Numbered from the stretch's first letter, positions 13,603-26,660 are shown. The stretch is 64,000 nt of DNA from Atrichornis clamosus (GCA_013400975.1 WBMZ01011886.1:181457-245456); one strand, 5' to 3'. Translations and numbers: made by a program. Notes: generated by a model not told the origin, from the sequence alone.

Positions 13603-16600
13603 CATATGTTCTCACTTTAGAAGCAAATGCAAGAATTATCTGGCAAAGGTTTCCAGCACTCCTTACTGCCAGGCAGAAATTTGGTAGTTTCAGAAAAATC
13701 ATGTCAGGGCTTCATTCAAGATACCAATCAAACTCTTACCTGTCTTGACTTTTGAGTGATTTTATGACAGTCTCCCTGACAGAGTCCCCAGATGAGAGAA
13801 GATGATGAAATGCTGAAGAGCCAATGTGACACTGTAAAAAGATGCATACAGCCAAAGGCAGCAGTACTAAGCCCTAGTTCTTGGGAGTCCTGGATCCAAA
13901 TCGTTATATTGCCTTTGAAGTCACCAGATCTGGAAAGAGCCAGACTCACATTGTGCTCTTTTTAACTGCCTCCTTTATGGCAAGGCATTAGAGCACAACC
14001 ACTTCCCTGCACAAGCAGAAGGGATTTCTGGGAGGGGGTGAGGGAATATGAAAGCTGAATTCTCAATATACTAACTGCAGGTGATGAATTTAAAGATAAC
14101 ATACCCAGATGCTATTAAGATTGCAGCAAATTGCATGAAGAATGCAACTTCTTGGTGCAACCAAAAATTTCCAGGAAAAAGGATCATCAGGTCACCGGTG
14201 AGAGGAATGAACTGAACTGTATTAAAATTGCAATGAAACTATACTAAAACAACAAGACTGAAATCACACCTTCAGCTAACCCAGGGCATTGTGTTAGAAG
14301 GCCAAGATGCTGAGAGCATGAGAAAGCAGAAATTTTCAAACAGTGATGAAGAGAAAAGAGTTCCATGTCACTTCCACTTAGACGGTTTAAATGATTGTGC
14401 TGGTTCAAAATAAAACCTAAAGAAATATTTTATCCACATCTAGCCACAGAATAGTAATTAAAAAAAATGAGTGATTAAGAAATCATTCCAGCTTCCTAGG
14501 TCTAAAAATATCCCCCTTCAGAAAAGGCTATCAGAAGGTCTTTCAAAGGACAGATCCAGACACTAACAAGACTCCTCTTATCCCTGGATTAAAAACAACT
14601 ATATTCTGGGATATTAAACTAGCAACTTCCAGAAAGTTCAAAGGCAGGGCAGAGTTTAGAAGCCTTTTGAAGACAAATGGAGAAAAGTCCATTAAAGAGA
14701 AAAAAGGGGCTATTTCTATCAGAAATGGACTTTGAATCAAGTCCTAACTTGTCAAGATTTACAGTCAAAACATAGACAACTGAGTACAATTAGAAGACTT
14801 TTCAAAGAGACATAATCACAGTGAAAACTTTTCGCCCTTCCCAGAGCACAGCCCTTGTGTATGCTTGGTACAGCTGCCTCTATCTGCATTCTCTGCAACA
14901 TTTTTCTGTGCAATAAAGTATGTATGTTGTTTGCAAGGAATTCTCAGAGATATATCAAACTGAAGCTCATACATAGGCATCTGAGCAGATTATGACAGTC
15001 TGAGTGCTCAAAATGCAGATTTCAACCCTGAGAGCAGGGATTCTTTTTGATTTGACCATATGCTCTGAGAAGTCTGACAATGTGTTCAAACACTCTCTCC
15101 ATCACCAAACAGAAAATGACCACATATATCACTTCATAAGGGTTTGAATCAAGCTGATTTCCTCACGTGCAGTGGCAAAATGTGGTCAGAACCACAAGGT
15201 CCTCTTGATACTGTTTCAAACTCTTGAAGAAATTTCCATACAGTCTCATCATTCTGGCAGAATGGTTTGATTAAACAACTAGTCTTGCTTTGCCATCTAG
15301 GAGTATTTTCTTTACATGAATAACTGAGCTAATGACCCTCTGTACCATTTATTTCATTATCCAGAATTTGACAAAACAAACATTGACTCTGGCTGTTGTC
15401 CTAGACATTAGGGCATGATTGCTTAAAGTTAATCTATTTTCTTTTCCAGAAGGTTGATTCTCAACTCATCGGTCAGTGCAGTGCAGAATAGGGCCAAGTT
15501 AAATGACAGGTCATTTCCATAACAAATGGAATGGAAGATATGAAAAGGACATTGTCAATCCACCTGAACTCCAACACACACCTTAAAGGAAGATAAATTC
15601 ATTGTAAGTGACTGGACTGAGACTGAATTCCTGAATTCAGAACAAACAAGTAATAATCTCCCTGAACTGTGGAGGTGGTCACCATCCTGATACTCAGTTA
15701 CAGGTCCAGTTCCTGGTAAGAGTCCATACAGACTGCATTTTTGGCTAATTTTGATTAATTATGTACACAGCCAGGAATCTGAGTTCACCCAGGAAATTAA
15801 GAGGATAATGATGCTTTCAAAATATATTCAAGTGCATGGTATGCAAAACTGCAGGCTTCCATAGTGAGAATTGAAAGCATTGGAAAGGCTGAGCCCCTTC
15901 TGCATCCCTGTAATCACTATCCCCATCTCACCCCTACACCTTTCAGGATCACAGAGCTGCTCTCGCTGGCAACATTACTGCAGCAAACCCCTGCTTTGAC
16001 TGGAGTGGGGCCACATTTCTAACACATGCGAAATGACTTTGGCAGCTATTCAGCTTATAGTGTTAGGAAAACGAGGCAGCTCTGCCACTGGAAATATTAA
16101 AGGGCCAGTCATATGTAAGCTCATAAATATTCTATCTGTTCAGCATGTTGTGGTAAGACTGGCTTACCTCTGACAGTGTCAGTTTGAGAGAAGTGTACTT
16201 TGAGTGTACCCATCACCTACGCAGCAAGACTGAGGGGTCATGTAGCCCACAGAAAGCTGAGCAGGAGGAAGAAAATTCCTTTTTACAAAAAAAGTCTTTC
16301 ATAAATAGGGAAGCAGTAAATGGTTTTCCATGTTTGCTGCAGACAGGCAAGACTAATATGTTTAAATTGCTCAGGGACATGGTGCAGATTTTAGTGGCTC
16401 CAAGCTCAGTACTGGCAAGAAGCTGAAAATTCCTGCTCTTGCTCTTGCCCACAGCATTTCTCAGGCATTGTCTCCTCTTGTTCCTGCCCTCCTCTTTGCA
16501 GGACTGGGAACAAGCTCCAAGGAAATGCTGAAGAGAGTAGAAAAGTGAGGTACTTGTGTTTTTACTCTGAGGCCCAAAAAGCACCACAAGATCTCAGCAG

Positions 16601-18250
16601 GAGCAGTGCAGTGGCTCCTGAGGAAGGATTTGGCCTGGATCACTTGCCTCCCTGAAAACCCACCCAATGCTTCCTTCTCCATGTCCAGGTATTAAGTGGA
16701 GAAACAGGTCGTGTCCCCTTTGCAAGTGCCTGTTATCTTCATCATAAAGAGACGGACATTGTGTTGGTTTTTTCCAGAGGAGCCCATCTTGCACCAGAGA
16801 GATTGCTCTCAGGGTCTTTCCCTCCAACACAGGCAGAGTTCTTAAGGTCTGCCCTTGTCTCAACTGAGGCGAGCAGCTCCAATAGGAAAGGGAGTGGAAG
16901 CAAAGTGCTTCTGTCCTCTTGCATGCCCAGGAATTGAGTAAACACAGTGCAGGGTGAACAGGGATAGAGCTTGGGATCTTTGGAACATCAGTAACACAGT
17001 CTAGGCTGCATGGCACAAGTTTCCAGAATAGGAGGCTTAGGGTAATTTTAAGACAAGCTCTCTGAATTGAAGTAGTTCGGTGTTGGAACTATTTGCCTAG
17101 GGAGATGAAACATAGAAGGTACTAAGAATAAGATTAGACCAGCATCAGTCACAAATTACTTAGGTCTAGCAGATCTTATTTTCAAGCAGAAGTGCAATCC
17201 CAATAACTTCTTAAGATCCTTTACAAGTCTACTTTCTATTATTATTTTTCAGAACTGAATGGGGCATAAGCAAGCATATTCCTCAGGAGATTCTAGAGGA
17301 TTCCATGGAATAGGATTCCATGGAATTCACTAGCTATGTCTGGCAGTGTCACATGTGCAGCATGTCCCATAAAAGATACCACATTCCACCATATTGCTGA
17401 AAAAACCCCACAGCACTCACATCAGTGAGTTCTGTGTCGTCTGGACTTTCTAAGCAACTGGGTATTTTAGAACGTAGTAACAGTCCCTGGTAACGCTACC
17501 TGTGTGTAAATGATAACAGCCACATGAAAGTATTAATGTATTATGGCTAAGCAACAACTACTTAATGGCTCTGTACATTCCTTGATGTCGCTTATTCAGA
17601 AGTTCATTAACCCTAACAAGACTCATATTAAGATTTTCACTGGCATTATTAAGCTAACAGGACAATAGACTCTGTGGTGTACATGGTCCTAACACCCTTG
17701 CCAATAAAGACGGGTTGTGAGGGAGAGGGGTTTCTTGTGGATAGAAACATTCCTTTAAAAAAATGAATTTGGATATTTCTTTAGAATTTTAAAGGAGACA
17801 TAATTGTCACTTTTTCAACCCCACACTGAAAAATCAAATTGCCATAATTATTTGAGCTTAAGGTGTACAGAACTCTACATTTCAGACAAAAGGCTACCCT
17901 GACACAAATTAATTCCAAAATCTCCATTTTACAGAATAGCTTTTAGTACTAAGTGATGATGTGACACAAATTTTAATATGCCCTCTTAGTGATAACCTAC
18001 TCTTTACATTGTTGCTGCATAGCTTTTGAGTAATGCAGTGCCATCAAAATGTCAGAGCAGGGCATATGATTGGCATTTTCTCATATATTTCTGAACATCT
18101 GCATATACATGCACGAACTAAACTTGAGCTATAAAACTGGGACCTAAAGGTGGGAATACTTGGAACTAACTTAGGTTTTTCTTTATATGGATCAGCTATT
18201 GCATCATTTATGCTGGTCAGCTGCTCCTTGGGACCCAACTGTGGAGTTTT
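13603..18250. other. Intergenic, no gene seen
   Basis: Mostly unique sequence. Overlapping minus-strand frames at 16213-17016 lie in a locally more GC-balanced patch, but none resembles a known protein. No repeat family was recognised there. Confidence 0.6.
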
Positions 18251-18487
18251 GGGTTAGATATTAGATAAACAATCTTCACCCAGAGGGTGGCTGGGCTCTG
18301 GAACAGGTTCCCCAGAGATGCGGTCACAGCACCAAGCCTGATAGAGCTCAAGAAGAGTGTGGACAGTGCGCTCAGGCACATGGTGTGACTCTTGGGGATG
18401 GTGCTGTTCAGGGCCAGGAGTTGGACTCGATGATCCTTGTGGGTCCCTTCCAACTCAGCATATTCTGTGATTCTGTGATTCTGTGAA
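18251..18487 (+). mobile_element. CR1 LINE 3'-end fragment
   Basis: A CR1 3' end on the + strand: 'ggttagatattagataaac', 'tcacccagagggtggctggg', 'ctctggaacaggttccccag', then 'caggagttggactcgatgat' and 'gggtcccttccaactcagca', closing with three TGATTCTG-type octamers. Only the last part of ORF2 and the 3' UTR remain. The tail is close in wording to the copies at 13514 and 47555, so these three look like one subfamily. Confidence 0.92.
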
Positions 18488-21244
18488 CTGAGGAGACAAT
18501 GAGAACTTCTCTTAAGGGCTAGGAAAGCTAGTTAGGAATCAAGCATGTGGATGCTCCTTGATTGTCCCTATGCTCTTGTCTGAGACCTATCTAGCTCATG
18601 AACACTGGCATCCAGTTCTGGCATGTCAAAATGAAATACCAGGACATAAAAGTCATTCTGTTTAATGAGTACTCATAGGGAGTCAAATCAAATGGAATAG
18701 TTTGGGAGGAATGCTGTCCCAAACTCTACAATTCTGGTATAGATCAGTGGAGCAAAGGTGTCTAAGTCAGAGAAGAAGAATATATTATACATTGCAAAAG
18801 CAAGAAGTTGTGATGAACAAGAAAGACTTTGCAGTGTGATGGTGGCAGCAAGAGTGCAACCTCTCCATCTCCTAAGACTGTGAATGCTCTGCCACTTGCT
18901 TGCCTGGTTGAGAGGACCAAAAGAATATATCCCACATTTTCAGGGATCAAAAAGAAGTTGCCTGAATATTTATGCAGAGTCCCGTGACCTGTATTGTGCT
19001 ACAGTGAGACCCACTATGTAGTAAATCAGTGGCAAGCCTGGTTTCCAAGGAAAGCTCTATTTTGTCATCACAACCTGAAGAGCTCTGTTCATTGCAAGTC
19101 AGTTACTACTGCCAAACCTATTTTATGTGTGGCCAACACCACAATGTTTAGTGATTCTTTTCTACAAATGCTTGTCCAAATACTTGAATCTGCACAGAAT
19201 ACCTGAAATTAATGGAGAGGTACCATCTAATATGCCTCTGGGAAAATTGCTTTCCTGAAATGAAATAAATTTATATTATGTTCCAGACATAAAACCACCA
19301 GAAATTTTACCCACCTCCTGCAAACTCTTCACAAAGGACTAAATTAAGCTTCTGTGGAAAAGCTAGAGGACTGTAAAATATATCAGCTATGTGCAAACTT
19401 CTCAGACCATAGAGGTGAGCACGAGTAGTAGTACACAAATGCTGATAAATTTATTTTTCTGAAGATTTATTGTACACAGCTCATCAGGAAAAGATGCAAG
19501 CTCTTTTGCACTTTCAAACTTATATTCTTCCAGGCGGATTGTAAATCCACATTAGCAGGACCGTAGGCCCCTACAGCATCTTTGTTACATACATATAAAT
19601 GGACAATAAGTGTCAACAGTCAGACACTTTCAGAAGTGATAAGCAAGGCCACAAAAAGAATACATGCTCAACTTGACCATCCTATTATTAAAAAAGTAAA
19701 CACCATAAATATCATTCAAAATATGGTTTTCTACTTAACTTCTAAGATTTGCCGTTTAGAGGAATTATTTAGAGGATTAATTTATTATGAATCAAATTTT
19801 TCTCCATGAGTTCATGGTATGCAAACAAAGGCGGTCACAGTGGGTAAGGCAAAGGGTGAGGCAATATTCACCCACCACTCAGTGCTACCTGGTGTGGTAC
19901 ATTCCCATGATAAAGACATTACAAAGAAAGCACCCTAGAAACATCACTGTCACGGTGGGCTTTGGCTATGACCTGCTTACAAATAACATAAGGTGAGATT
20001 CATGCTTAATCACATGGTTTGGTAATCCAAAATATTAGAGAAAGATAGTACAAGAAGTGTCTAAAATGACCATGCAATGCATGAAGCTAAAACTCATTAC
20101 TGTGAAATACTGAGCCTCAAAATAATAATGAATTTTATGACCAAAAGACAGCTATAAGTGAATTACAAGTCACTAGAGAAGGAAATCTTTACTGCGCATA
20201 AATATATTCTTATATATCTTAATTTTAGCGACATGTTTTCTCAAATGAAGGATTTGAAAATATAGCTATGATTTTTAAGTCTTGAAAAAAAATTTGAAAC
20301 TGCTTTTTTCACCACTAGCTATTTTACTGCTTCTTTTAGCCCCTAAATAGCAAACCTTATCAACAATGTTGTCATTTCATTGCCATAAAAAGAGAACAAT
20401 CCAGTTCTTAACACCATTTTGTTAAGACCAATATATTCTACAAACTAAGTTAGGCAGAATATAATATCTAGACAAAAAAATTGCAGCTGAATGAGTGCAA
20501 TTGTAAATAAATCTGAGCTGAGATTGGACAAAGTGAAGACTACATACTAATAAAATGGGTTTGGTTAGATTTTCATAACAAGAAGTGATGAATGACTTTT
20601 CACTGTTGTGGTTGGATTTTTTAAGCTTAGAGATATCTGAATACAAACATTCTTCATTGACATTTCTGTGCTTAACTGGCTGTGCAGCATTTGGACACAA
20701 GCATCTGAGGAATTCAGGGATAAGTTCTGACCGATTCTTGTTAAGACTGATACCACCATTGTTTGATGGTAGCATTATCAGTAAAGTAAAAACAGGACTC
20801 TAGAAAGGTGGCTTTCCTGCTCTGCAAAAATGTTTAAAATATATATGAAAAAGAAACGCTCCATCTAAATCCACTAGATGAAAAATAGGACCAAGAATTA
20901 ACAAGAGATCAGAACCAAATCTGTACATAATGTTAGAAGACGGTAACTTTACAGAACAGAAGCACACGATACCAAATAAAGGGTTGTGATAAAATTAGCT
21001 GCAGAAGGTAAGGGTGTTATGCTAAGCTGTTAGATATGCTGATAGATATTGTCAATTCGTTTTATCAATGTAGTCAATTCCAAGATCAGAATATTCTATT
21101 TTGAGCCTGGTCTAATGGAAAATAAAATCTAAATTGTTCTTGTTTTCAACTTTTTCCCCAAGTGAGGAGATACAGGGACAAGAGCTGAGGCCTGAAAGCA
21201 AAGAACAAGACTTTTGCTGCCTTGCTAGAGGTCCTTTCCACGCA
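18488..21244. other. Intergenic, no gene seen
   Basis: AT-rich unique sequence between two CR1 copies. Short open frames on both strands around 20422-20803 overlap each other and look accidental. Confidence 0.65.
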
Positions 21245-22624
21245 ACTCTAGGGAAGACATGGGTGTTTTAAGCAGTGGAATAAAGCAAATGGCACTCCTA
21301 TCTTCAGTAAAGGTAAAATAAAAGAACTATGAACCAGTCATCCTGACTTTGATCCCTGGGAAGGTGATGGAGCAAATAACTCTGGAAACTGTTTCCAAAC
21401 ATATTAAAAGCAAAAAAGTGATGGGATAGCCAGCATGGGTCTGTGGAGGAGAAATTATGCTTGAGCAACCCGACAGGCTTCTATGACTGACCAACTGGCT
21501 TGGTGGATGGGCAGAGAGCAGTGGATGTTGTTTATCTCAACTTCAACCAGGCTTTCAACACTGCCTCCCTTCCACAGCATTCTCACAGACAAATGCTCAC
21601 AGAAGTGCAGGCTGGCTAGGTGGGAACACTGAACTGCCTGGCCTAAAGGTTTGTAGTCAGTGGCACAAAATCACCTGAAAGCCAATCAGTAGTGGTGTAC
21701 CCAGGGATTGATACTGCCACCAGTACCATTTAACATCTCCACTAGTGGCCTGGGCAACAGCACCGAGCACACCTTGTGACAGTTTACAGACATCATGAAC
21801 TTAGGAGGAGTGCTTGATACACCACATGGTTGTCTGACTGTTTAGGTGGTGTGGCTGAACAGGCTGAACAAAATGGCAAACAGGAATTTCAAGAATTTCA
21901 ACAAGGACTTTGTGAAGTCTTGTGCCTGAGGACAAAAACACCCATGCACCAGTGCAGGCTGGGGGCTGGCTTCTGAAAACAGCTTTTCAGAAAGATTTAA
22001 GCCTTGGTGGATACCAAGCTGAACATGAGCCAGCAATGCACTATTGCAGCAATTAAAGCCAACAGCCTGCCAGGCTGCATTAAAATGAATGTCACCAGCA
22101 GGTCAAGGGTGGGATTCTTCTCCTCAGCACTGGAGAGCCACATCCAGAGTGCTGGACTCTGCAGTATAAGAGGAACACGGATGTACTAGAGCAAGCAAAA
22201 GGTCAGGAATGTGCTTAGTAACTTGGAGCATGTGAGCTACGTGGAGAGGCTGAGAAACCTGGGATAGTTAAACCTGGAAAAGAGAAGGCTCAGGGGAATC
22301 TTATCAATGTATAAATACCTGATGGAGAGGAGTAAAGAACATAGAGCCAGACACTTCTCAGTATCACCCTGGGAAGGATAAGAAGTAATTGCCACAAAAT
22401 GAAATACAGGAAATTAATTCTGTTTAGATGTAAGAAAAAGCTTTTTTACTGTGAGAGTGGTCAAACACTTGCATGAACTGCCAAGAGAGATTGTGGAGTC
22501 TCCAAACTTGCGGATGTTCAAAACCTGAATGGACTCAGCCCTGGGCTCAAGGTGACCCTGCTCCAGGGGTTGGACTAGATGAGCTCAGAAAGTTTTTGTC
22601 CATCTGAACAACTCTGATTCTGAT
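21245..22624 (+). mobile_element. CR1 LINE, 5'-truncated, ORF2 reverse transcriptase remnant plus 3' end
   Basis: This is a degenerate CR1 retrotransposon copy on the + strand. Segments line up in order with the avian CR1 ORF2: the 'gaaccagtcatcctgac' and 'atggagcaaataactctgga' region (21338-21395), the 'cagcatgggtctgtggagga' region (21432-21451), and a region corresponding to the FADD reverse transcriptase site that now reads as a mutated FTDIMN (about 21782-21800). Next comes 'gaacatgagccagcaatgca' (22020), then 'tggaaaagagaaggctcagg' (22276), and finally the 3' UTR ending in 'gggttggactagatgagctc' (22567) and 'tctgattctgata'. All frames carry many stops and indels, so it is dead. It is the longest repeat in the window, and the 5' edge is approximate. 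Confidence 0.85.
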
Positions 22625-24162
22625 ACATAGTGTGTAGTAAAGTAAGAGAGACATCTTCCCTCCACAAAGGTTCAGGCAGATATTAGAGCAAACATAATCT
22701 TTTATAAAAAAAGTCATTTAATCTTATGTGCGATAACGTGATCATTGTGGCCTTAATGCAGCAGTAGTTGAGAGATGACACTGCTGGACTGAGCCATTAC
22801 ATTTAAAATTGTTTGAGATCTGACTCTTTGGAAGTCTCAGAGAATTCATATCCCAATTAGTGCTTTGCATATCTTTAGTGGTAAGATTTTTGTAGTGTTA
22901 CTTAATTTTTATTTGCCATTAGAATGAGAACAAGTTTTTGAAAAAAGCATCCACAAATCTGAGTGGATATTGTATTCCTGTTAGTGAAAAAGTGGTCTAC
23001 AGTAACCGTATCTTTATGGAACTACCTCATCTACTACAGGACTAGCACTACTTGCAATGGAAACACAAGCACTGGCATGTGACTGGTGATGTTGGTCCCA
23101 CAAAAACTTGCTTTAGCAATTTCTGCACTAAGGAAATGTGACCAGAGATGTTCTATAGGTTGACATTCATGCTTTTCCCTGACTGCCTTTCTGCATTTCA
23201 CAAATTTTACCTATTATTGTCACTTAATGTTAAGGACACAAGCCACCCATATAAATAACCCACCTATTTCTGCATGACTGTTACCCTTTGCACCCAAATT
23301 TTGAAGAAAGCCAGTGTATTTGTCAGCATGACTCTCCCTCAGTGTTCCATTTCATACTTCTGGTAGAGAACCAGAGGCAGAATCCAGACTCTTAGTGCCT
23401 AATGCTGCCATCTAGCTAATAGCTACTGCCCACAGCAGGAGGAATTCCACCTTCTGAGAGCTTATTCACTAGGAAGAGAACTGACAGCTTTATAGATTCT
23501 TTCCTAAATGTGGAGTACTGGACACTTTGAAATATTGATTATGGACTGGAGTCCTTCACCACTCTAAACTCAGCCCAGTTCATACAGTGAGAACCAGGTT
23601 GGCCACCTGAGTTTGTTGAGTTTCCATGCAGGGCTTTGAAAACTCTCCACTGCTAATGAGCAGGGCCCGGAGCAGTGTGTGCACAGCCTCGGCTGCCATT
23701 GTTTTAGAGCAGCATACACAGTCATGGTCTTTCTGTGAGCCAGTCCAGCCCTCCAGCCTTTGTCCTCCTGGCTCCTGATACTTCCCTGTTCAGTAGTTCC
23801 CTTGTCCTCCCTGGTACCAGCACCATCACGTCTGGGCGTGCAGGGAGTGAGAGAAGGACTTGTTGATCCACATGAAATCTGATGTCCCTTCCCTCCACAG
23901 GCCTGTCTTTCCAGGGGACCCTGATCAGAGTCCAGAAATTTGGCTTTCACATGGTGAAGCCTTTTTTGTTTAATTTTAGAGAGTGCTAGTGGTAGGCTTT
24001 CGTATGCTTATCACAGCCTTAACCGTGACGACAACCACTGTGGCTATGAACCTGCCTGCATCCTCAGACAGTCTGGAAAAACGATTTCAGAGAGATGTGA
24101 AGTGCCTATTTCTGGCTGCAAGCTCTCAACAGAAGTAACCTGCGAGCATGTACACTTCCGCA
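22625..24162. other. Proximal upstream region of CADPS2, no gene seen
   Basis: Unique sequence that becomes gradually more GC-balanced toward the CpG island. The 126-codon minus-strand frame at 23570-23950 has no recognisable domain. This stretch may hold distal promoter elements, but none can be named. Confidence 0.6.
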
Positions 24163-24600
24163 TCGGCCCACCCCCCACCTCAGAAAGGTACGGTTTCGGT
24201 GGCTTCCTTTTCTGGGGCCATTTGAGATACTACTCACTCCCCCCGGACCCCCCCGCTCTTCCCTTCCAGCAGGGAGTCCCGCCGTGTGTCCGAGCCTGCT
24301 GGCGAGCGGCGGGCGCGCTTCCCAAGCTGGCCGCGCTGCCCGGGACGCGGGGCAGGGAGCACCGCACCGGCCGCTGCCAGTGCCGGCAGGGCCCGAGCGG
24401 AGCAGCGCTGCTGAGCGCGGGAGCCCCGGCCAGCAGCTGCCCCTGTCGTTGGGAGCAGGGCAGCGTAACGGAGCCGTGCGGAGCCGAGCCGCGCAGCGGG
24501 CTGCGGTAGCAGGTGCGGTGTTGTGTCAGGTACAGCGCCGTCCCGCCCGACCCCGTCCCGGGCACTCGCGGGCCGGTGCCCTTGCCGGGGCGGGCGGACG

Positions 24601-24762
24601 ATGTTAGCCCGGCCCCGGTCCCGCCTCTGCCTTCGCCGGGAGCCGCTCGGAGCAATTCCCACGGCAACCCAGGCTCGACCCCCTTCCCAAACCCCGCCTC
24701 TCCTCTCCGCCCTGCCGCTCCCGCCCGGCGGCCGCTGCCGGTCGGAAACAGTGCCTGTGTAA
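24601..24762 (+). other. Upstream ORF (53 codons) in the presumed CADPS2 5' leader
   Basis: An ATG at 24601 (A at -3, T at +4) opens a 53-codon frame that ends in TAA at 24760-24762. It lies in the same frame as the CADPS2 start at 24841, and its stop is 78 bases upstream of that start. If transcription begins upstream of 24601, this would be a uORF that ribosomes meet first, and it could lower CADPS2 translation. The predicted peptide is Pro/Arg-rich with no recognisable domain. Whether it is transcribed is unknown, so this is inference from position only. Confidence 0.4.
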
Positions 24763-24840
24763 ACTCGACGTGTCCGGAAAGGTGCGCGCCACTCCCCGCC
24801 TTGCTCCGTGCCTGGCCACGGGGCGCGCCCGCCGAGCGCG

Positions 24841-25164
24841 ATGCTGGACCCTTCCTCCAGCGAGGAGGAGTCCGATGAGCTGCTGGAAGAGGAGCGGCGG
24901 GACGTGCTGGTGGCGGCGGGCGGCGCCTCTCCGCGCTCGCTGCCGCCGGCGCCCCGGGACTCGCGGGGCAGGGAGGCCGGGGCGGCACGGGCAGCCAGCC
25001 CCAGCCCCTCTGTGCTGAGCGAGGGCCGGGAGGAGCAGGAGCGCTTGCAGCGAGAGGAGCGGGAGAAGCGGCTGCGGCTGCAGCTCTACGTGTTCATCGC
25101 GAGGTGCATCGCGCACCCCTTCAACGCCAAGCAGCCCACGGACATGGCCCGCCGGCAGCAGAAG
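24841..25164 (+). CDS. CADPS2: CADPS2 (CAPS2) first coding exon, residues 1-108, partial gene
   Basis: This is the amino-terminal exon of calcium-dependent secretion activator 2, a cytosolic and vesicle-associated protein that primes dense-core vesicles for Ca2+-triggered release (family knowledge). What is seen: ATG at 24841, an acidic serine-rich start ([18 protein letters not shown]), a Pro/Ala/Arg-rich variable stretch (about residues 27-52), the motif SPSPSVLSE (53-61), a charged Glu/Arg helix-like stretch (61-80), and the conserved block LQLYVF...[20 protein letters not shown] (80-108). The wording DVLVAAG and VLSEGR fits paralogue 2 rather than CADPS1. The exon ends in AAG|GTGAGC at 25164/25165, a strong phase-0 donor. 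An in-frame TAA at 24760-24762 supports this start, which has G at -3. The C2, PH, MUN and DCV-binding regions lie in later exons outside the window. Identification is from remembered family sequence, not from a search. Confidence 0.95.
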
Positions 25165-26395
25165 GTGAGCCCTCGCCTCCCCGCTCCCCTGCCCCGCCGT
25201 GCGCGCTCTCCCCCCGCGGGCCATCCCGCGCCCGCCCGCTAGCCAGTGCCGCGCTGCCGCCGCCGTCGCGCTCCGGCCCGCAACAGGTTGAGCGGGGCCG
25301 CGGGCACCGGCCGGGCACGGCGCGGGGAGCGCCGGCGGCATCGCGGGCGCTGCGGGAGAGGCTGCTGCAGGGCTGGGCGTCAGCGCGCCTTGTCCAGAAC
25401 AGAGCCTGTATCTAGAAATCCATCCGTTATCAGGGGTGAAGTCGTTTAAGTTTTTAGAGTTGCGCTTGAAGTCGCCGTGCGAAGGGCACAGGAGCGCAGG
25501 GAGCGGGCGCGGGGACGCTGGGGCCCCGGTGGAGGATACGTTCCTGCTTTTCGGCGCTGCCTGATAGATGGAGTTAAACCTCCCAGAGGTGCTTTCCTCG
25601 AGGCGCGTTCTGACCGTCTGTACCCAACCCAAGCAAATTAAGCCATAAAACACAGGTGAACGAGAAAACTATTTTATATCATGAATTATTAAGTGCTTTC
25701 TCTTTGTACATAGAAACAATCAACATGCGTGTTTGTGGTGAGAATGACCTTCTAATGAAGGTTGACCAAAATTATTCTCTGTGTCTTGTACGTCAAAGAC
25801 AAGCTCTTGAGAAGTGGCAGGTGCGTGGTAGGTATTTATGCTTATTCTCTCTTACTTTTGAGCTGTTGAATAGGTAGAATTCTTGAAGTTTTGGGACAAG
25901 GCACTGCATTTCCAGATAACTACTTAAAAGCTCAGTTCTTGAAATGTTTAGTCTAAAAAAGTTATATTTTTTTTACTTTCAGTTCTGTAAACAAACAAAC
26001 TAATCCAAATCAAAACGGAAAGGAAATAAGCAAAATCCCCCATTCCAGGTCACTTTCCAGAAGGATAGTGATAGGACACAATGAATAATTCTGTTCCACT
26101 TGGCTTTTTATGATCTTGATATTTGCATTTCTCTAAGGGTTTGTAAAATCCAGTACTAAATGTTTTGGGGTGTCTGAAGTATGTCTGCTATAGGTAATTG
26201 TGCTTAGTGAATTCTCAGACAACTTAATGTGGCAATATGGTGGTAATGATATGATTGTTCCTGGAAGATACTTCTGGTTTTAGTAAGTGTTAGGTACTTA
26301 AACTATGGAGCTTGTATAGAGACATCTTGTAGGCAGAAAACCAAAGAAAATCTGAAATGAAAATTTTCACCGCACTGGAAATTCCCTACCCCAAC

Positions 26396-26660
26396 ACAGA
26401 ATCATCATAGAAACAGTATTTTGAAGAGATATCTGGAGGCCCTCTAAGTGTGACTTCCCACTGGACAAAGCCAAAGCAGACTTGATGTAGTGTTGATATC
26501 AATCTAGGTTCAAGCAGGAGCCTCAGAAACCTCCAGAGGTGAGATCCCACAGCCCGTCTGTGTGACCTGCTTTATTGCTGCATTGCCTTCTTCTTGATTA
26601 AATTTTCCTAATCAGCTTCCAAGTTGTAGCTTGTGGCCATCAATTGCAGAAGATACTGAG
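26396..26660 (-). mobile_element. CR1 LINE 3'-end fragment, antisense, diverged
   Basis: It begins with the inverted tail 'cagaatcatcatagaaacag'. After that come 'tatctggaggccctctaagt', the 'caagcaggagcctcagaaac' region, 'aacctccagaggtgagatcc' and 'cagcccgtctgtgtgacctg'. These follow the order of antisense CR1 3' sequence. The copy is old, with many substitutions and small gaps, and lies about 1.2 kb inside intron 1. The distal edge is uncertain. Confidence 0.7.

Larger units (their letters stand above)
24163..25650. promoter_or_regulatory. CADPS2: CpG island spanning CADPS2 promoter, 5' UTR and exon 1
   Basis: Sequence composition changes abruptly from AT-rich flanks to very GC-rich DNA with frequent CpG, roughly from 24163 to 25650 and densest at 24280-25380. 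No TATA box is evident near a plausible start site, as is usual for CpG-island promoters. GC boxes (Sp/KLF type) are visible at 24587-24597 (GGGGCGGGCGG), 24692-24698 and 24794-24800 (both CCCCGCC). An ETS-type CCGGAAA lies at 24774-24780. The transcription start cannot be placed from sequence. The long open frames on both strands here are a by-product of GC richness. Confidence 0.9.

Noticed and set aside
16213..17016. Overlapping minus-strand frames of 124 and 140 codons
   Set aside because: They overlap in different frames, contain no known domain, and show no splice or promoter context.
24230..24988. 252-codon minus-strand open frame upstream of and overlapping exon 1
   Set aside because: Low-complexity Ala/Gly/Arg/Pro composition typical of CpG-island shadows. 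It also overlaps the CADPS2 coding region.
24604..25653. 349-codon minus-strand open frame across the CADPS2 CpG island
   Set aside because: It is antisense to a confident coding exon, its length is explained by GC-rich composition without stops, and it has no recognisable domain.
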